A DNA stretch of 44,193 nt from Acidobacteriota bacterium (GTDB lineage Bacteria > Acidobacteriota > UBA6911 > RPQK01 > JAJDTT01): assembly GCA_028874215.1 (NCBI GenBank), contig JAPPLF010000041.1, forward strand, positions 1 to 44,193, read 5' to 3'. A model generated the notes under the pieces. The model saw only the letters and a program-made list of their open reading frames with translations. It had not been told where the DNA came from and searched no databases. Positions 28,175 to 36,403 of this stretch are shown here, one piece after another. Both the position numbers and the translations under genes were made by a program. The first letter of the stretch is position 1, and every line of letters starts with the position of its first letter.

Positions 28175-29518
28175 ATGAAGAAACAGAACCGGCGAGGATT
28201 CCTGACCGGGTCGGCGGCCCTGACGGGCGGGGCGGCCCTGGCCGCCGGCCGCCCTGCGTCCGCCCTGTCCTATGCCCGGACAGACGGGGCCAACGACCGG
28301 ATACGCCTGGGAGTGATCGGCTGCGGCGGCCGGGGACGAGGCAATCTCAGGCAGTTTCTCAAGATCGACGGGATCCAATGCGCGGCCATCTGTGACGTGG
28401 ACCGGGCTCAGATGGACCGCACCCAGTCCGAGATTCTGGATCCGGCCGGCCAGAATGCCGAATTCCGGACTTCGGATTTTCGGCGCCTTCTGGATCGAAA
28501 GGACCTGGACGCCGTTCTGGTGGCCACTCCCGATCACTGGCACGCCATTCCCACCGTCATGGCCTGCGAAGCGGGCATGGACGTCTATGTGGAGAAGCCG
28601 CTGTCTCTGACCATCCACGAGGGCCGGGTCATGGTGGATGCGGCGCGCGAACATGGCCGGGTCGTCCAGATGGGGACGCAGCAGAGGAGCGCCCCCCACT
28701 ACACCGACGCGGTCGACTACGTGAAGAGCGGGAAGCTGGGCAAGATCCGCCTGGTCCGGGCCTGGGCCTATCTGGACTGGAAGGGAGAAATGCCGGCGCA
28801 GCCGGACGCATCACCACCCCCGGGCGTGGACTACGACATGTGGCTGGGACCGGCTCCCGAACGTCCGTTCAACCTGAACCGCTTTCACTTCTCCTTCCGC
28901 TGGTACTGGGACTACTCCGGCGGCCTCATGACCGACTGGGGAGCTCACATGATCGACATCGCCAACTGGGCCATGGACGTGAAGGCGCCCCGGTCGGCCG
29001 TCTCGGTGGGGGGCAAGTTCGGCTATCCCCGGGACGCCATGGAAACGCCCGACACCCAGCAGGTCATCTGGGAGTTCGACGACTTCAGCATGGTCTGGGA
29101 ACACGCGCTGGGCGTGGGACGAGGTCCGGAAGCCCGGGAGCACGGCGTCCAGTTCCACGGCAACGACGGTGTGCTGGTGGTGGACCGCAACGGTTGGGAG
29201 GTCCACTCCGAGACGGACAAGATCGACAAGCCGGCGCGGGAGTTCCGGTCTCGGGGCAAGCCCCGCCACAACATCCGGGGCCGGGGCGCCTATCACCTGG
29301 GGCATGTCCGGAACTTCGTGGACTGCATGCGCACGAGGGAGCGTCCGCGATCGGACGTGGAGATCGGTCATGACTCGATGATCGCCCGTCATCTGGGCAA
29401 TATGGCCTTCCGGCTCGGGCGCAGAGTCGAGTGGGATCCGGAACGGGAACGCATCGTGAACGATCCGGAAGCCGAACGCCTGGCCGGCATCAACTACCGG
29501 AAGCCCTGGAAGCTGTAG
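28175..29518 (+). CDS. Tat-exported Gfo/Idh/MocA family oxidoreductase
   Basis: NAD(P)-dependent oxidoreductases of this family act on sugars, inositols and related compounds. The 447-residue protein starts with a twin-arginine signal (NRRGFLTGSA at residues 5-14, hydrophobic stretch, cleavage probably after ASA), then a Rossmann motif LGVIGCGGRGRGN and the family's EKPLSLTIHEG. The later region has RWYWDYSGGLMTDWGAHMID, common in exported Planctomycetes and Acidobacteria members that carry pre-bound cofactor through Tat. Substrate is unknown. The ribosome site AAGGAGAG precedes ATG 28175. A Nramp-like transporter follows 39 bp later, possibly in the same transcript. Confidence 0.92.
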   Translation: MKKQNRRGFLTGSAALTGGAALAAGRPASALSYARTDGANDRIRLGVIGCGGRGRGNLRQFLKIDGIQCAAICDVDRAQMDRTQSEILDPAGQNAEFRTSDFRRLLDRKDLDAVLVATPDHWHAIPTVMACEAGMDVYVEKPLSLTIHEGRVMVDAAREHGRVVQMGTQQRSAPHYTDAVDYVKSGKLGKIRLVRAWAYLDWKGEMPAQPDASPPPGVDYDMWLGPAPERPFNLNRFHFSFRWYWDYSGGLMTDWGAHMIDIANWAMDVKAPRSAVSVGGKFGYPRDAMETPDTQQVIWEFDDFSMVWEHALGVGRGPEAREHGVQFHGNDGVLVVDRNGWEVHSETDKIDKPAREFRSRGKPRHNIRGRGAYHLGHVRNFVDCMRTRERPRSDVEIGHDSMIARHLGNMAFRLGRRVEWDPERERIVNDPEAERLAGINYRKPWKL

Positions 29519-29557
29519 TAAGACACAGGTGCCGCGAGCGAGAGAAGAGGAAGGCGA

Positions 29558-31021
29558 ATGTCGGTGACAAGGTCCGGTGATCAGGATCCCGTCCGGTACC
29601 CGGAACTCTCGCCCCAGCTCCGCGATCGTTCCCTGACGGGAATGCTCAAGCTCTTCGGTCCGGGCGCCATCATCGCCTCGGTCACCATCGGAAGCGGCGA
29701 AACCGTCTTCGCTTCCCGGGGCGGCGCCGTCTTCGGCTATTCCCTCTTCTGGTGTTTTCTGGTCGGCTCCGCTCTGAAGGGACTCCAGGTCTATACCGGC
29801 GCCCGGTTCATCACCCTGACCGGCCGCCATCCCTTGCGGAGTTGGATGGACCTGCCCGGCCCCCGCGGCTGGTTCGTCCTGTTCGTCTCCGTCATGACCA
29901 TCGTCTGGATGCCCTTCTGGGTGGGCGGGGGACTCCCCAAGATGCTGGGAGAGTTCACCAACTGGGTGGTCGGTTTCCCGGACCCGGAAAACGTGTCCGA
30001 CTACGTCTTCTTCGGCCGGCTCTGGGGAACCTTCTTCATCCTGGTGGCGCTGACCTTCACCTGGGTTCAGAGCTACGGGTTCCTGGAGCGGGTCCAGACC
30101 GTCCTGGTGGGTCTGCTGCTCCTCTGCATGGTCCTGGCGGCCGCCGTGTCGAATCCCGATCTCCTGGCCCTATTGGGGGGCACCCTGGTCCCCACCCGGC
30201 CCAGGTACGACGGCTGGGTCCTGGAACGGTTCGCCGAGTTCCGGGGGCGCAATCCCTGGGTGGAGATGGTCACCTACCTGGGAGCGGTGGGAGGCGGGAC
30301 CCAGGACTATCTGGGATACGTGGGAATGCTGCGGGAGAAGGGCTGGGGACTGCTGGGCATCCGGGGCCGGGGTCCCCTGGACGCCGGCCGGGAGAATCTG
30401 AAACGGGGTCTGGCCTGGCTGCGGGCCCCGCGCACCGACGTGACGGTGTCGTTCACCTGCATCTTCATCTTCACCCTCTGTTTCGCCATCCTCGGGGCCA
30501 CCATCCTCTATCCCCGGCAGGAGATCCCCAGCGGGTTCGACCTTCTGACGCTGCAATTGGGGTACCTGGTCCGGCCGGACCAGTCGCCGCTGGTCCAGAC
30601 TCTGCTCGCCTGGCTCTACAAGACCGGCATCTTCTTCGCGTTCTTCGGCACCATCTACGGCGCCTACGAACTCTACACCCGGACCACCCGGGAATGCCTG
30701 GTGGCGCTCTTCCCCTCGCTGCGGAAGGTCCCCTTGAAGAAATTCCGCCTCTGGACGCTGCTCTGGTGCGCGGGGCCCGGCCTGAGCCTGCTCTGGTTCC
30801 TGGAACAGGACCCGGTCTTCATCGTCACGCCGGCGGCCCTGGTGGGTTCCGGTCTCATTTGCGGCCTCTGGTGCTTCGCCATGCTCTGGTCGGACCGATA
30901 CCATCTCCCGCAAGAGCTGCGGATGAGATGGCCGCTATGGCTGGGCACTCTCGTGGCCGGGATCGGGCTGACGGTGATCCCCCTGATCGGAATCGTGAAG
31001 TACGTTCAGAGCTTTCTCTGA
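29558..31021 (+). CDS. Divergent Nramp-related membrane transporter (first copy)
   Basis: Predicted inner-membrane transporter of the Nramp fold, 487 residues, about 11 membrane helices. TM1 has the family's GPG start (FGPGAIIASVTIGSGE), but the metal-binding DPGN of classical Nramp is replaced by GSGE (residues 45-48), and the TM6 MPH motif is absent. The usual Mn/Fe substrate therefore cannot be assumed. A long loop (about 245-290) between helices has many arginine and glycine residues. AGAGGAAGG lies before ATG 29558. It follows the Gfo/Idh oxidoreductase by 39 bp and is convergent with the SMP-30-like gene. Confidence 0.75.
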   Translation: MSVTRSGDQDPVRYPELSPQLRDRSLTGMLKLFGPGAIIASVTIGSGETVFASRGGAVFGYSLFWCFLVGSALKGLQVYTGARFITLTGRHPLRSWMDLPGPRGWFVLFVSVMTIVWMPFWVGGGLPKMLGEFTNWVVGFPDPENVSDYVFFGRLWGTFFILVALTFTWVQSYGFLERVQTVLVGLLLLCMVLAAAVSNPDLLALLGGTLVPTRPRYDGWVLERFAEFRGRNPWVEMVTYLGAVGGGTQDYLGYVGMLREKGWGLLGIRGRGPLDAGRENLKRGLAWLRAPRTDVTVSFTCIFIFTLCFAILGATILYPRQEIPSGFDLLTLQLGYLVRPDQSPLVQTLLAWLYKTGIFFAFFGTIYGAYELYTRTTRECLVALFPSLRKVPLKKFRLWTLLWCAGPGLSLLWFLEQDPVFIVTPAALVGSGLICGLWCFAMLWSDRYHLPQELRMRWPLWLGTLVAGIGLTVIPLIGIVKYVQSFL

Positions 31022-31048
31022 GGGTCGTCGACCCCCGCGGCCGTCCGG

Positions 31049-32095
31049 CTACCGGGGCGGAAGCTGGTAGCCTTCCCGCTTGACGTGGATCCGGTAGAGA
31101 CTCTTTCCGGCCGTAATGTAGAGGGTCTTGCTCTCGGTCCCGCGTCCGAACCCCACGTTGGTCGGCAGCTCGGTAGGAATGAAGGCCAGCTCCTCCCCTT
31201 CGGGGGAATAGACGGCGACTCCGGGGCGGGTCACATCGCGCACGGTCACATAGAGATTGCCGTCCACGTCCACCACCATGCCGTCCGGTCCATCCTGGGG
31301 AGAATAGTCCACCAGGACCTCCCGAAAGCTGGCCGTACCGTCGGGAGCCAGATCGTAGGCCAGCAGCGCCATGCGGTTCTTGTTCAACGGCGTTCCCTGC
31401 GGCAATCGGGAAAAGTCCATGGCCCCGTCGTCGTTGCTGACCACGTAGAGGGTCTTCTGGTCGGGGGAGACGGCGACGCCGTTGGGCTTGCCCGCGTCGG
31501 TGATGATCCGGTGCACCGAGCCGTCGGTGTCGATCCGATACACGGCCATGACCGCCTGGTCGATGGTTTCGTGACCCAGGTAGCGGGGGTCGCTGAAATA
31601 GATCCGCCCCTTTTCATCGATGGTGATGTCGTTGGGGGCATTGAACTTCCGGCCTTCGTACATTCCCGCGATGATGTAGCTCTTTCCGGTCTTCATGTCG
31701 GTGCGGATGATCCGCCGACCGCCGTAATCGGCGCCTTCGGCGATGATCATGTCGCCCCGGGCATCGAACTTGATGCCGTTGGACATGCCGCTGGGGGAAC
31801 GGAAGATACCGGTCTCGCCGGTCTTGGGGTCATACTTCCAGATGTGCCCGGCTTCGGGTTCACCCTTCTCGTTCTTACACGTGAACGTGAAAGTGATGTC
31901 GCTGAAGTAGATGGTGCCGTCCGGGGCCGCCGCGACCCCTTCGGTGAGAATGCATCCGCCTTCGAAGAGCTTCTCCAGGGTGACGCCGGCGGCGATGATG
32001 CTGGGGTCTCCGGAGGGGAACTGGGCCAGGCCCGGCTGGCTCATGACCAGGCAGGCCAGGGACCCGAGGATCAGGTTTCGGATTCTTTGAACCAT
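31049..32095 (-). CDS. Exported SMP-30/gluconolactonase-like beta-propeller protein
   Basis: Lactonases of this fold open sugar lactones with a bound divalent metal. The 348-residue protein has a signal peptide (about residues 1-24, ending GLAQ), then repeated propeller strands such as DGTIYFSDITF, SGMSNGIKFDARGDMIIAE, DEKGRIYFSDPRY and GKPNGVAVSPDQKTLYV. These include the acidic and asparagine residues expected around the metal (E near the start of blade 1, N in NDIT, D in SDPR). ATG 32095 is preceded by a good AAGGAGAG site. Substrate is unknown; export suggests a role on environmental sugars or lactones. Confidence 0.87.
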   Translation of the reverse strand: MVQRIRNLILGSLACLVMSQPGLAQFPSGDPSIIAAGVTLEKLFEGGCILTEGVAAAPDGTIYFSDITFTFTCKNEKGEPEAGHIWKYDPKTGETGIFRSPSGMSNGIKFDARGDMIIAEGADYGGRRIIRTDMKTGKSYIIAGMYEGRKFNAPNDITIDEKGRIYFSDPRYLGHETIDQAVMAVYRIDTDGSVHRIITDAGKPNGVAVSPDQKTLYVVSNDDGAMDFSRLPQGTPLNKNRMALLAYDLAPDGTASFREVLVDYSPQDGPDGMVVDVDGNLYVTVRDVTRPGVAVYSPEGEELAFIPTELPTNVGFGRGTESKTLYITAGKSLYRIHVKREGYQLPPR

Positions 32096-32275
32096 TGAAC
32101 TCTCCTTAATTGCTTGGCGCCGTGAAAGACTCTGCCGTCACCGGGCAGGTTAGCACCTGGGAACCGTCCGCAAAAGTCTTTGATTGGGCCGTTCTTGCGG
32201 GATTTGCGGGTGCTCGGGCCGATAGATACAATCCGCCGAAAGATCGCGCGGGATGAAGCCGGGAAGGAAATGCAG

Positions 32276-33199
32276 ATGAGAGTGCCTGCCTTGGGAACCA
32301 GGATCCTGTTGGCGCTTGCCGCCGCCTCGCTGTTTTCGGGGATGGTTGCGGCGCTGATTTCTTCCGAGCCGGGTTCGCTGACGGAGCTGGCGCCCGGAGT
32401 CTATTTTCGGAAGGGAGAACTGGAGCACCAGGGCCATTGCAACAACGGGGTCGTGGTCTTCAACGATTTTGTGGTGGTCATCGACGCCAACTTCCCGAGT
32501 GGCGCCGAAGCCTGCCTGGCCGACATCCGCCAGGTCACCGACAAGCCGGTGCGGCTGGTTTTCGACACCCATCATCACGGCGACCACGCTTACGGGAATC
32601 CGGTCTGGGTCTCCGCCGGAGCCGTGACGGTCGCACACGAGAACGTGGTCCAGGAGATGGATCGTTTCGAGCCGCTCCGCTGGAAGCAAGAAACCGCCAA
32701 ACGCAAGGATGTCGCCGCACTGGGGCTCAGGAGCGCCCAGCCCCCCATCGTGACCTATCCCGACCGGTTGGTCATCGACGACGGGACTCAACGCCTGGAG
32801 CTGCTCCACTTCGGAACCGCCCACACCCGCGGCGACGGCTTCGCCTACCTCCCCCGCCATCGGATCCTCTTTACCGGGGATGCCGTGGTCAACGGCCCCT
32901 ACAACTACATGGGGGACGGGGACACGCATTCCTGGATCGGCGTCATCGAGGCGCTGGAGAGGCTTCGGGTCGAGACCGTCGCTCCGGGACACGGCCCCCC
33001 CGCGGACCGCTCCCTTCTGGGCAAGCAGAAGGCGTTCATCCGCGCGCTGCACCGCGAGGTGGCGTTGGGGCTGGAGGCCGGGAAGAGCCTCGAGGAGCTG
33101 CAAAAATCCATCCGGCTCCCCGATTCCGTCCGCCTCCACGTGGGAAGGTGGTTCGAGTCGCAGGTCGCCAAGGTCTACAGCGAGAAGACGACCCCCTGA
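32276..33199 (+). CDS. Exported metallo-beta-lactamase-fold hydrolase
   Basis: Zn-dependent hydrolase of unknown substrate. The 307-residue protein has a signal peptide or anchor (about residues 8-28), then the metal motif H99-x-H101-x-D103-H104 in THHHGDH, further ligands in FGTAHTRGD and FTGDAVV, and PGHGP near the end of the fold. ATG 32276 is chosen because GGGAAGGA lies six bases upstream; ATG 32270 and an upstream start are less likely. The last 24 codons lie inside a 163-bp segment that is present again at 33867-34029, where a fragment of this gene's 3' end is found ahead of the second Nramp-like gene. Confidence 0.9.
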   Translation: MRVPALGTRILLALAAASLFSGMVAALISSEPGSLTELAPGVYFRKGELEHQGHCNNGVVVFNDFVVVIDANFPSGAEACLADIRQVTDKPVRLVFDTHHHGDHAYGNPVWVSAGAVTVAHENVVQEMDRFEPLRWKQETAKRKDVAALGLRSAQPPIVTYPDRLVIDDGTQRLELLHFGTAHTRGDGFAYLPRHRILFTGDAVVNGPYNYMGDGDTHSWIGVIEALERLRVETVAPGHGPPADRSLLGKQKAFIRALHREVALGLEAGKSLEELQKSIRLPDSVRLHVGRWFESQVAKVYSEKTTP

Positions 33200-33290
33200 A
33201 CGGCCGCCGCCCCTCACGGGTGTGACTTTCTCCCGGGATCAGAGGCCCAAAACCTTCACCGCCGAGTAGTATCCGCTGACGGCCGCCACG
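33128..33290. repeat. Direct repeat, copy A (163 bp)
   Basis: Matches 33867-34029 at a constant offset of 739 bp with six differences that I can count, about 96% identity. It contains the intact 3' end of the metallo-hydrolase gene and, on the other strand, a copy of the last 17 codons of the second Nramp-like gene (ending AVKVLGL). The real Nramp-like gene ends in copy B. See the paired entry. Confidence 0.95.
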
Positions 33291-33692
33291 TCGTATTCGC
33301 GCCGGTGAGCCAGTGCAATCACGTCGAGCGCGATCCGTACGTCGATTCCCTTCTCCTCTCCCGTCAGAAAAGAGTGTTGCGTGCCTTCGGGTAGTAACCT
33401 TCCGGTTCCGGTACCGGAGTGGCCTGCTATACACGACGACACCCTGTCGTCCCATCGCCGCGAGCTTATGAGTCCAGAAGAAGTGCCATCTGCGGTTATC
33501 GTCGACGTCGGGAATCCCGGTGTAGAAGCGTGTTTGGGCCAGCTCCCATCCCTGTCCCGTGCACACTTGTCCGGCGAGGGCCGAAACGTCGTAGTTGGGA
33601 TAGGGTTAGCCGAACGCTTCGCGAGCAGCGTGGAACAGGTTCTGGCCGTCTACGAAGGCGACCGCACGCTTGGCTGGAGGCTCGCCGTTCAA
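33291..33692 (-). pseudogene. Broken NYN-domain (PIN-like nuclease) gene
   Basis: Read on the minus strand from a TTG at 33692, the translation begins with AVAFVDGQNLFHAAREAFG, the hallmark N-terminus of the NYN/LabA-type family, then meets an in-frame TAA (33608-33606) where the family has tyrosine. After it the same frame continues with QTRFYTGIPDVDDNRRW and GVVVYSRPLRYRNRKV. At about 33390-33400 the frame shifts, and the other frame carries EGTQHSFLTGEEKGIDVRIA and LDVIALAHRREYDVA, the expected next part. Then it joins directly to the duplicated tail of the Nramp-like gene and ends. The last third of the domain (with the second acidic cluster) is missing. Inactivated by a stop, a shift and a 3' truncation. 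Confidence 0.75.
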
Positions 33693-33705
33693 AGGCCAAT
33701 CCGGG

Positions 33706-33743
33706 AAAAATAACCCCGCCCGAGGCCTTTCGGCGTGTCGGGC
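33706..33743 (-). terminator. Possible intrinsic terminator inside the insert
   Basis: On the minus strand GCCCGA ... TCGGGC encloses an inner GCC GAAA GGC, followed by GGGGTTATTTTT. It lies just upstream of the NYN remnant, so it would have ended an earlier gene on that strand, of which nothing recognisable remains. The rest of the insert, 33744-33866, shows no gene I can support. Confidence 0.45.
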
Positions 33744-33866
33744 AGGGAACAAGTATCCCGTAGGGTACTACACCATGGGGGACGGCCACCCGTAAGCCTT
33801 GGCCAACGGCGGCCCCGCCCGGCACCACGCCCGCCGCGGGCACGCTCGTCACCTCCTGGACCGTCG

Positions 33867-34029
33867 GTCCGCCTCCACGTGGGGAGTTGGTTCGAGTCGC
33901 AGGTCGCCAAGGTCTACAGCGAGAAGACGACCTTCTGAACGGCCGCCGCCCCTCACGGGTGTGACTTTCTCCCGGGATCAGAGGCCCAATACCTTCACCG
34001 CCGAGAAGTATCCGCTGACGGCCGCCACG
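33867..34029. repeat. Direct repeat, copy B (163 bp)
   Basis: Second copy of 33128-33290. It begins within a displaced fragment of the metallo-hydrolase 3' end (codons for SVRLHVG, then SWFESQVAKVYSEKTTF and a stop) and contains the true 3' end of the second Nramp-like gene. Together the copies bracket 576 bp, as if a segment had been inserted with duplication of the junction between two convergent genes. Confidence 0.95.
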
Positions 34030-35279
34030 GCGAACAGGAACCCCACCAGGACGTTGTCCCACCAGCGGTTTCGATATTCGGCACCGATATGGACTCGGCG
34101 AGCCGTCAAGATCCAGATTCCGGCCACCAGGAAGGGGAGGACCACCACCTGCGCGGCGTTGACCGTCACCGTCAGGCCGACGAAGTCCGAGTGGCCCAGA
34201 AACACCCAGATCAGGGGTGAGAGAACGACCCAGTAGGTGGCCAGACGAAGACTGGGATGCCGTTTGTAATCGCCGCCGCAGGCCTCCCGAGCCGAGGGCC
34301 GGAGCTGAATATAGGCGTCGGCGATGAGCACGGCGTAGGCGCTGCCGTTTCCCACCATGGAACTGAACAGGGCAGCGAAGACGCCCATGTAGAACAGTAG
34401 AGAACCCGCCTCGCCCATGGTTTCGCCCAGGAGCAGCGAGAGGCTCTCCAGGTCCACGACCTGGATGTTTCTGGGATGGAGGACTTCGGCCCCCACGACC
34501 CAGATGGAGAGATCCAGGACGATCAGCACGATGATGCCCAATATCAGGTCGTATTTCTGCACCCGCCGGTGGCCGGGTGTGACCCATCCTTTTTCCCGCA
34601 TGAAGTAGGGGTAGAGGAGATTCCCCAAGCTGCCGGCAATGGCGCCTACCATGGCCACCATGAGGTATATGGCGTCGAAGCGTCCCAGGGTCTCGGGAAC
34701 CTGTAAACCCAGAACACCCTTGACGATTCCTGTTGCTGACGGCCCGGACCAACCGGCCAGTCCGATCAGCGAAACCGACAAGGCGCCCGCGAGCACGAAA
34801 AAGATCACTTCGATTCGCCGGTAGTGGGGCCGGATCACCAGGAGCAGAACGGCCAGGGCCAAACCGGCTCCCCACACCGGAATGCTGCCGATTCCCGTCA
34901 CCTTGACGCAGATCCCGGCCGTTCCCACCAGCAGAAATACGCCGATGCCGTGGGTGAGCAACAAAGTCCCCGTGAGGACGATGAGCGCGAAGAGGGGGTG
35001 CAGACGCCCCAGGCCCGCCAACACCGTCTCGCCTCGCCGGTTGCAAAGCTGGTATTTGGCAATGAGGGAGACGAACAGGTAGCGGAGGATCAGGCAGAGC
35101 GCAAAGCCCCACATGAGGGAATAGCCGTAATTCCCCCCGGCCATGGCCGACTCGACGATGTCCCCGGCTCCCAGCCAGGTCAGGACGACCACGATTCCGG
35201 GTCCCATGGACCGGACGTATTCAAGAAAGGAGCGGGGAATGGGTGCCGGTTTATAAGACGAGTCGCCTCCTTCTCTCAA
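33978..35279 (-). CDS. Divergent Nramp-related membrane transporter (second copy)
   Basis: Predicted inner-membrane transporter of 433 residues with about eleven helices. TM1 reads GPGIVVVLTWLGAGD, so the classical DPGN is GAGD (residues 37-40), and TM6 has AGSLGNLLYPYF where Mn/Fe carriers have MPH. This differs from the first copy at 29558, so the two are paralogues, not a recent duplication. The start is a TTG at 35279 with GAGGTGA close upstream; no better start is visible. It lies 18 bp after the DMT permease gene on the same strand. Its last 17 codons are duplicated at 33239-33290. Confidence 0.75.
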   Translation of the reverse strand: MREGGDSSYKPAPIPRSFLEYVRSMGPGIVVVLTWLGAGDIVESAMAGGNYGYSLMWGFALCLILRYLFVSLIAKYQLCNRRGETVLAGLGRLHPLFALIVLTGTLLLTHGIGVFLLVGTAGICVKVTGIGSIPVWGAGLALAVLLLVIRPHYRRIEVIFFVLAGALSVSLIGLAGWSGPSATGIVKGVLGLQVPETLGRFDAIYLMVAMVGAIAGSLGNLLYPYFMREKGWVTPGHRRVQKYDLILGIIVLIVLDLSIWVVGAEVLHPRNIQVVDLESLSLLLGETMGEAGSLLFYMGVFAALFSSMVGNGSAYAVLIADAYIQLRPSAREACGGDYKRHPSLRLATYWVVLSPLIWVFLGHSDFVGLTVTVNAAQVVVLPFLVAGIWILTARRVHIGAEYRNRWWDNVLVGFLFAVAAVSGYFSAVKVLGL

Positions 35280-35297
35280 GTCTCACCTCGCTCCCTT

Positions 35298-36203
35298 TTA
35301 CCCTCGCAGCAGCAGGATCAGTATTCCCGTCACCACCAGCAGGACTCCCAGCAGTTCCCGTCCCGTGACCCGCTCACGAAAGAAAGCGGTGGACACCATG
35401 AAGGCGAAGAGCAGCTCCACTTGGCCCAATGCCTTCACGTGGGCGGCGTTTTGAATGGTCATGGCCGTGAACCAGCAGGCGGAGGCCGACATCCCGGCCA
35501 GACCGACGGCGCCTGAAATCCTCCAGGACCTGAAGACCAGGGTCAACTGTCCCGGCTCCCTCAGCCGCAGGTAGAGTCCCATGGTCACGGTTTGGAACAA
35601 GAGGGCGGCTGCGAGCGTGCACGCGGCCGATGCAACGTAGTCGCCGCCGAGGGAGAGGCTGCCAGCCCGGTAGGAGACGGCGGCAAGACCGAACCCGGCG
35701 CCGCTGGCCAAACCGATTCCCGCCGTCCTTCCGAACAGGGAGGCGAGCAATTCCCGGGCTGCCAACTGCCGCCTGGCGATGGCCATCAGCATGACGCCGG
35801 CCAGGCTCACGACAATGGCCAGCAGCGCCCATGCGGTAATGGAGTCCGAGAGGATGAGCATCCCGGCGATGGCCGCCTGGATCGTCTCCGTTTTCGAGTA
35901 AGCCGTGGCGACGACGAAGTTCCGGAACGAAAAGAGGTGGATCAGGAACGCCGTCCCGGCGATCTGGGCCGTGGAGCCCAGGACCACGAAGAAAAGAAAC
36001 CGCCGGTTGAACTCCGGGAAGTCATACTCGGCGCCGAAACGGAGGATCGCCAGATAGAGGAGGACGAAGGGCAGGGCATAGAAAAAACGCACGTAAGCCG
36101 CTGCCGACGTGCTCAACGATCCCTTGAGGTGTTTCTGCAGCGACGACCTGGCGTTCTGAAGGAATGCCGCCGCGATGGTGATCGGGACCCAGGTTTCCAA
36201 CAA
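35298..36203 (-). CDS. EamA/DMT-type permease
   Basis: Ten-helix drug/metabolite transporter family protein of 301 residues made of two five-helix halves, each ending in a typical last-helix pattern (first half AIVVSLAGVMLMAIARRQ, second half LLGVLLVVTGILILLLRG). Helix ends show the family's KTE segment (AYSKTETIQAAIAG) and QVELLFAFMVSTAFFRE. Substrate unknown. The start is TTG at 36203, with GGGAGAA about 11 bases upstream. It is followed after 18 bp by the second Nramp-like gene, so the two transporters are probably co-expressed. The divergent dehydrogenase-acyltransferase gene starts 200 bp away. Confidence 0.85.
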   Translation of the reverse strand: MLETWVPITIAAAFLQNARSSLQKHLKGSLSTSAAAYVRFFYALPFVLLYLAILRFGAEYDFPEFNRRFLFFVVLGSTAQIAGTAFLIHLFSFRNFVVATAYSKTETIQAAIAGMLILSDSITAWALLAIVVSLAGVMLMAIARRQLAARELLASLFGRTAGIGLASGAGFGLAAVSYRAGSLSLGGDYVASAACTLAAALLFQTVTMGLYLRLREPGQLTLVFRSWRISGAVGLAGMSASACWFTAMTIQNAAHVKALGQVELLFAFMVSTAFFRERVTGRELLGVLLVVTGILILLLRG

Positions 36204-36403
36204 CTGCTCAAATTCTCCCGGTCTGAGCCGTGCCGGCGCGTCGCGCGGTCATTGGATATTGGGGGAAAGTCCGCCGACTCTCAAATCTCCGGGGCCATTT
36301 CCATCGTCGCGAAACGTCCCTCCGGCTGGCGAGATCCTGGAGCCGTGCGGTGCCGCAGCCGGCGAATGTATAGTTGGAAAGGGTCGGATACGGAGGAGGA
36401 CGG

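Noticed and set aside
31022-31034. GGGTC GTC GACCC hairpin between two convergent genes
   Set aside because: The 5-bp stem has no T-run and is short enough to occur by chance in this GC-rich DNA.
33128-34029. Long direct repeats as the ends of a transposon
   Set aside because: There is no transposase, no terminal inverted repeat and no short target duplication. The repeats contain the 3' ends of the host genes, so they are duplicated host DNA.
33496-35112. Minus-strand open frame of 538 codons running through repeat copy B
   Set aside because: Shifted shadow of the second Nramp-like gene; no hydrophobic helices or motifs in this phase.
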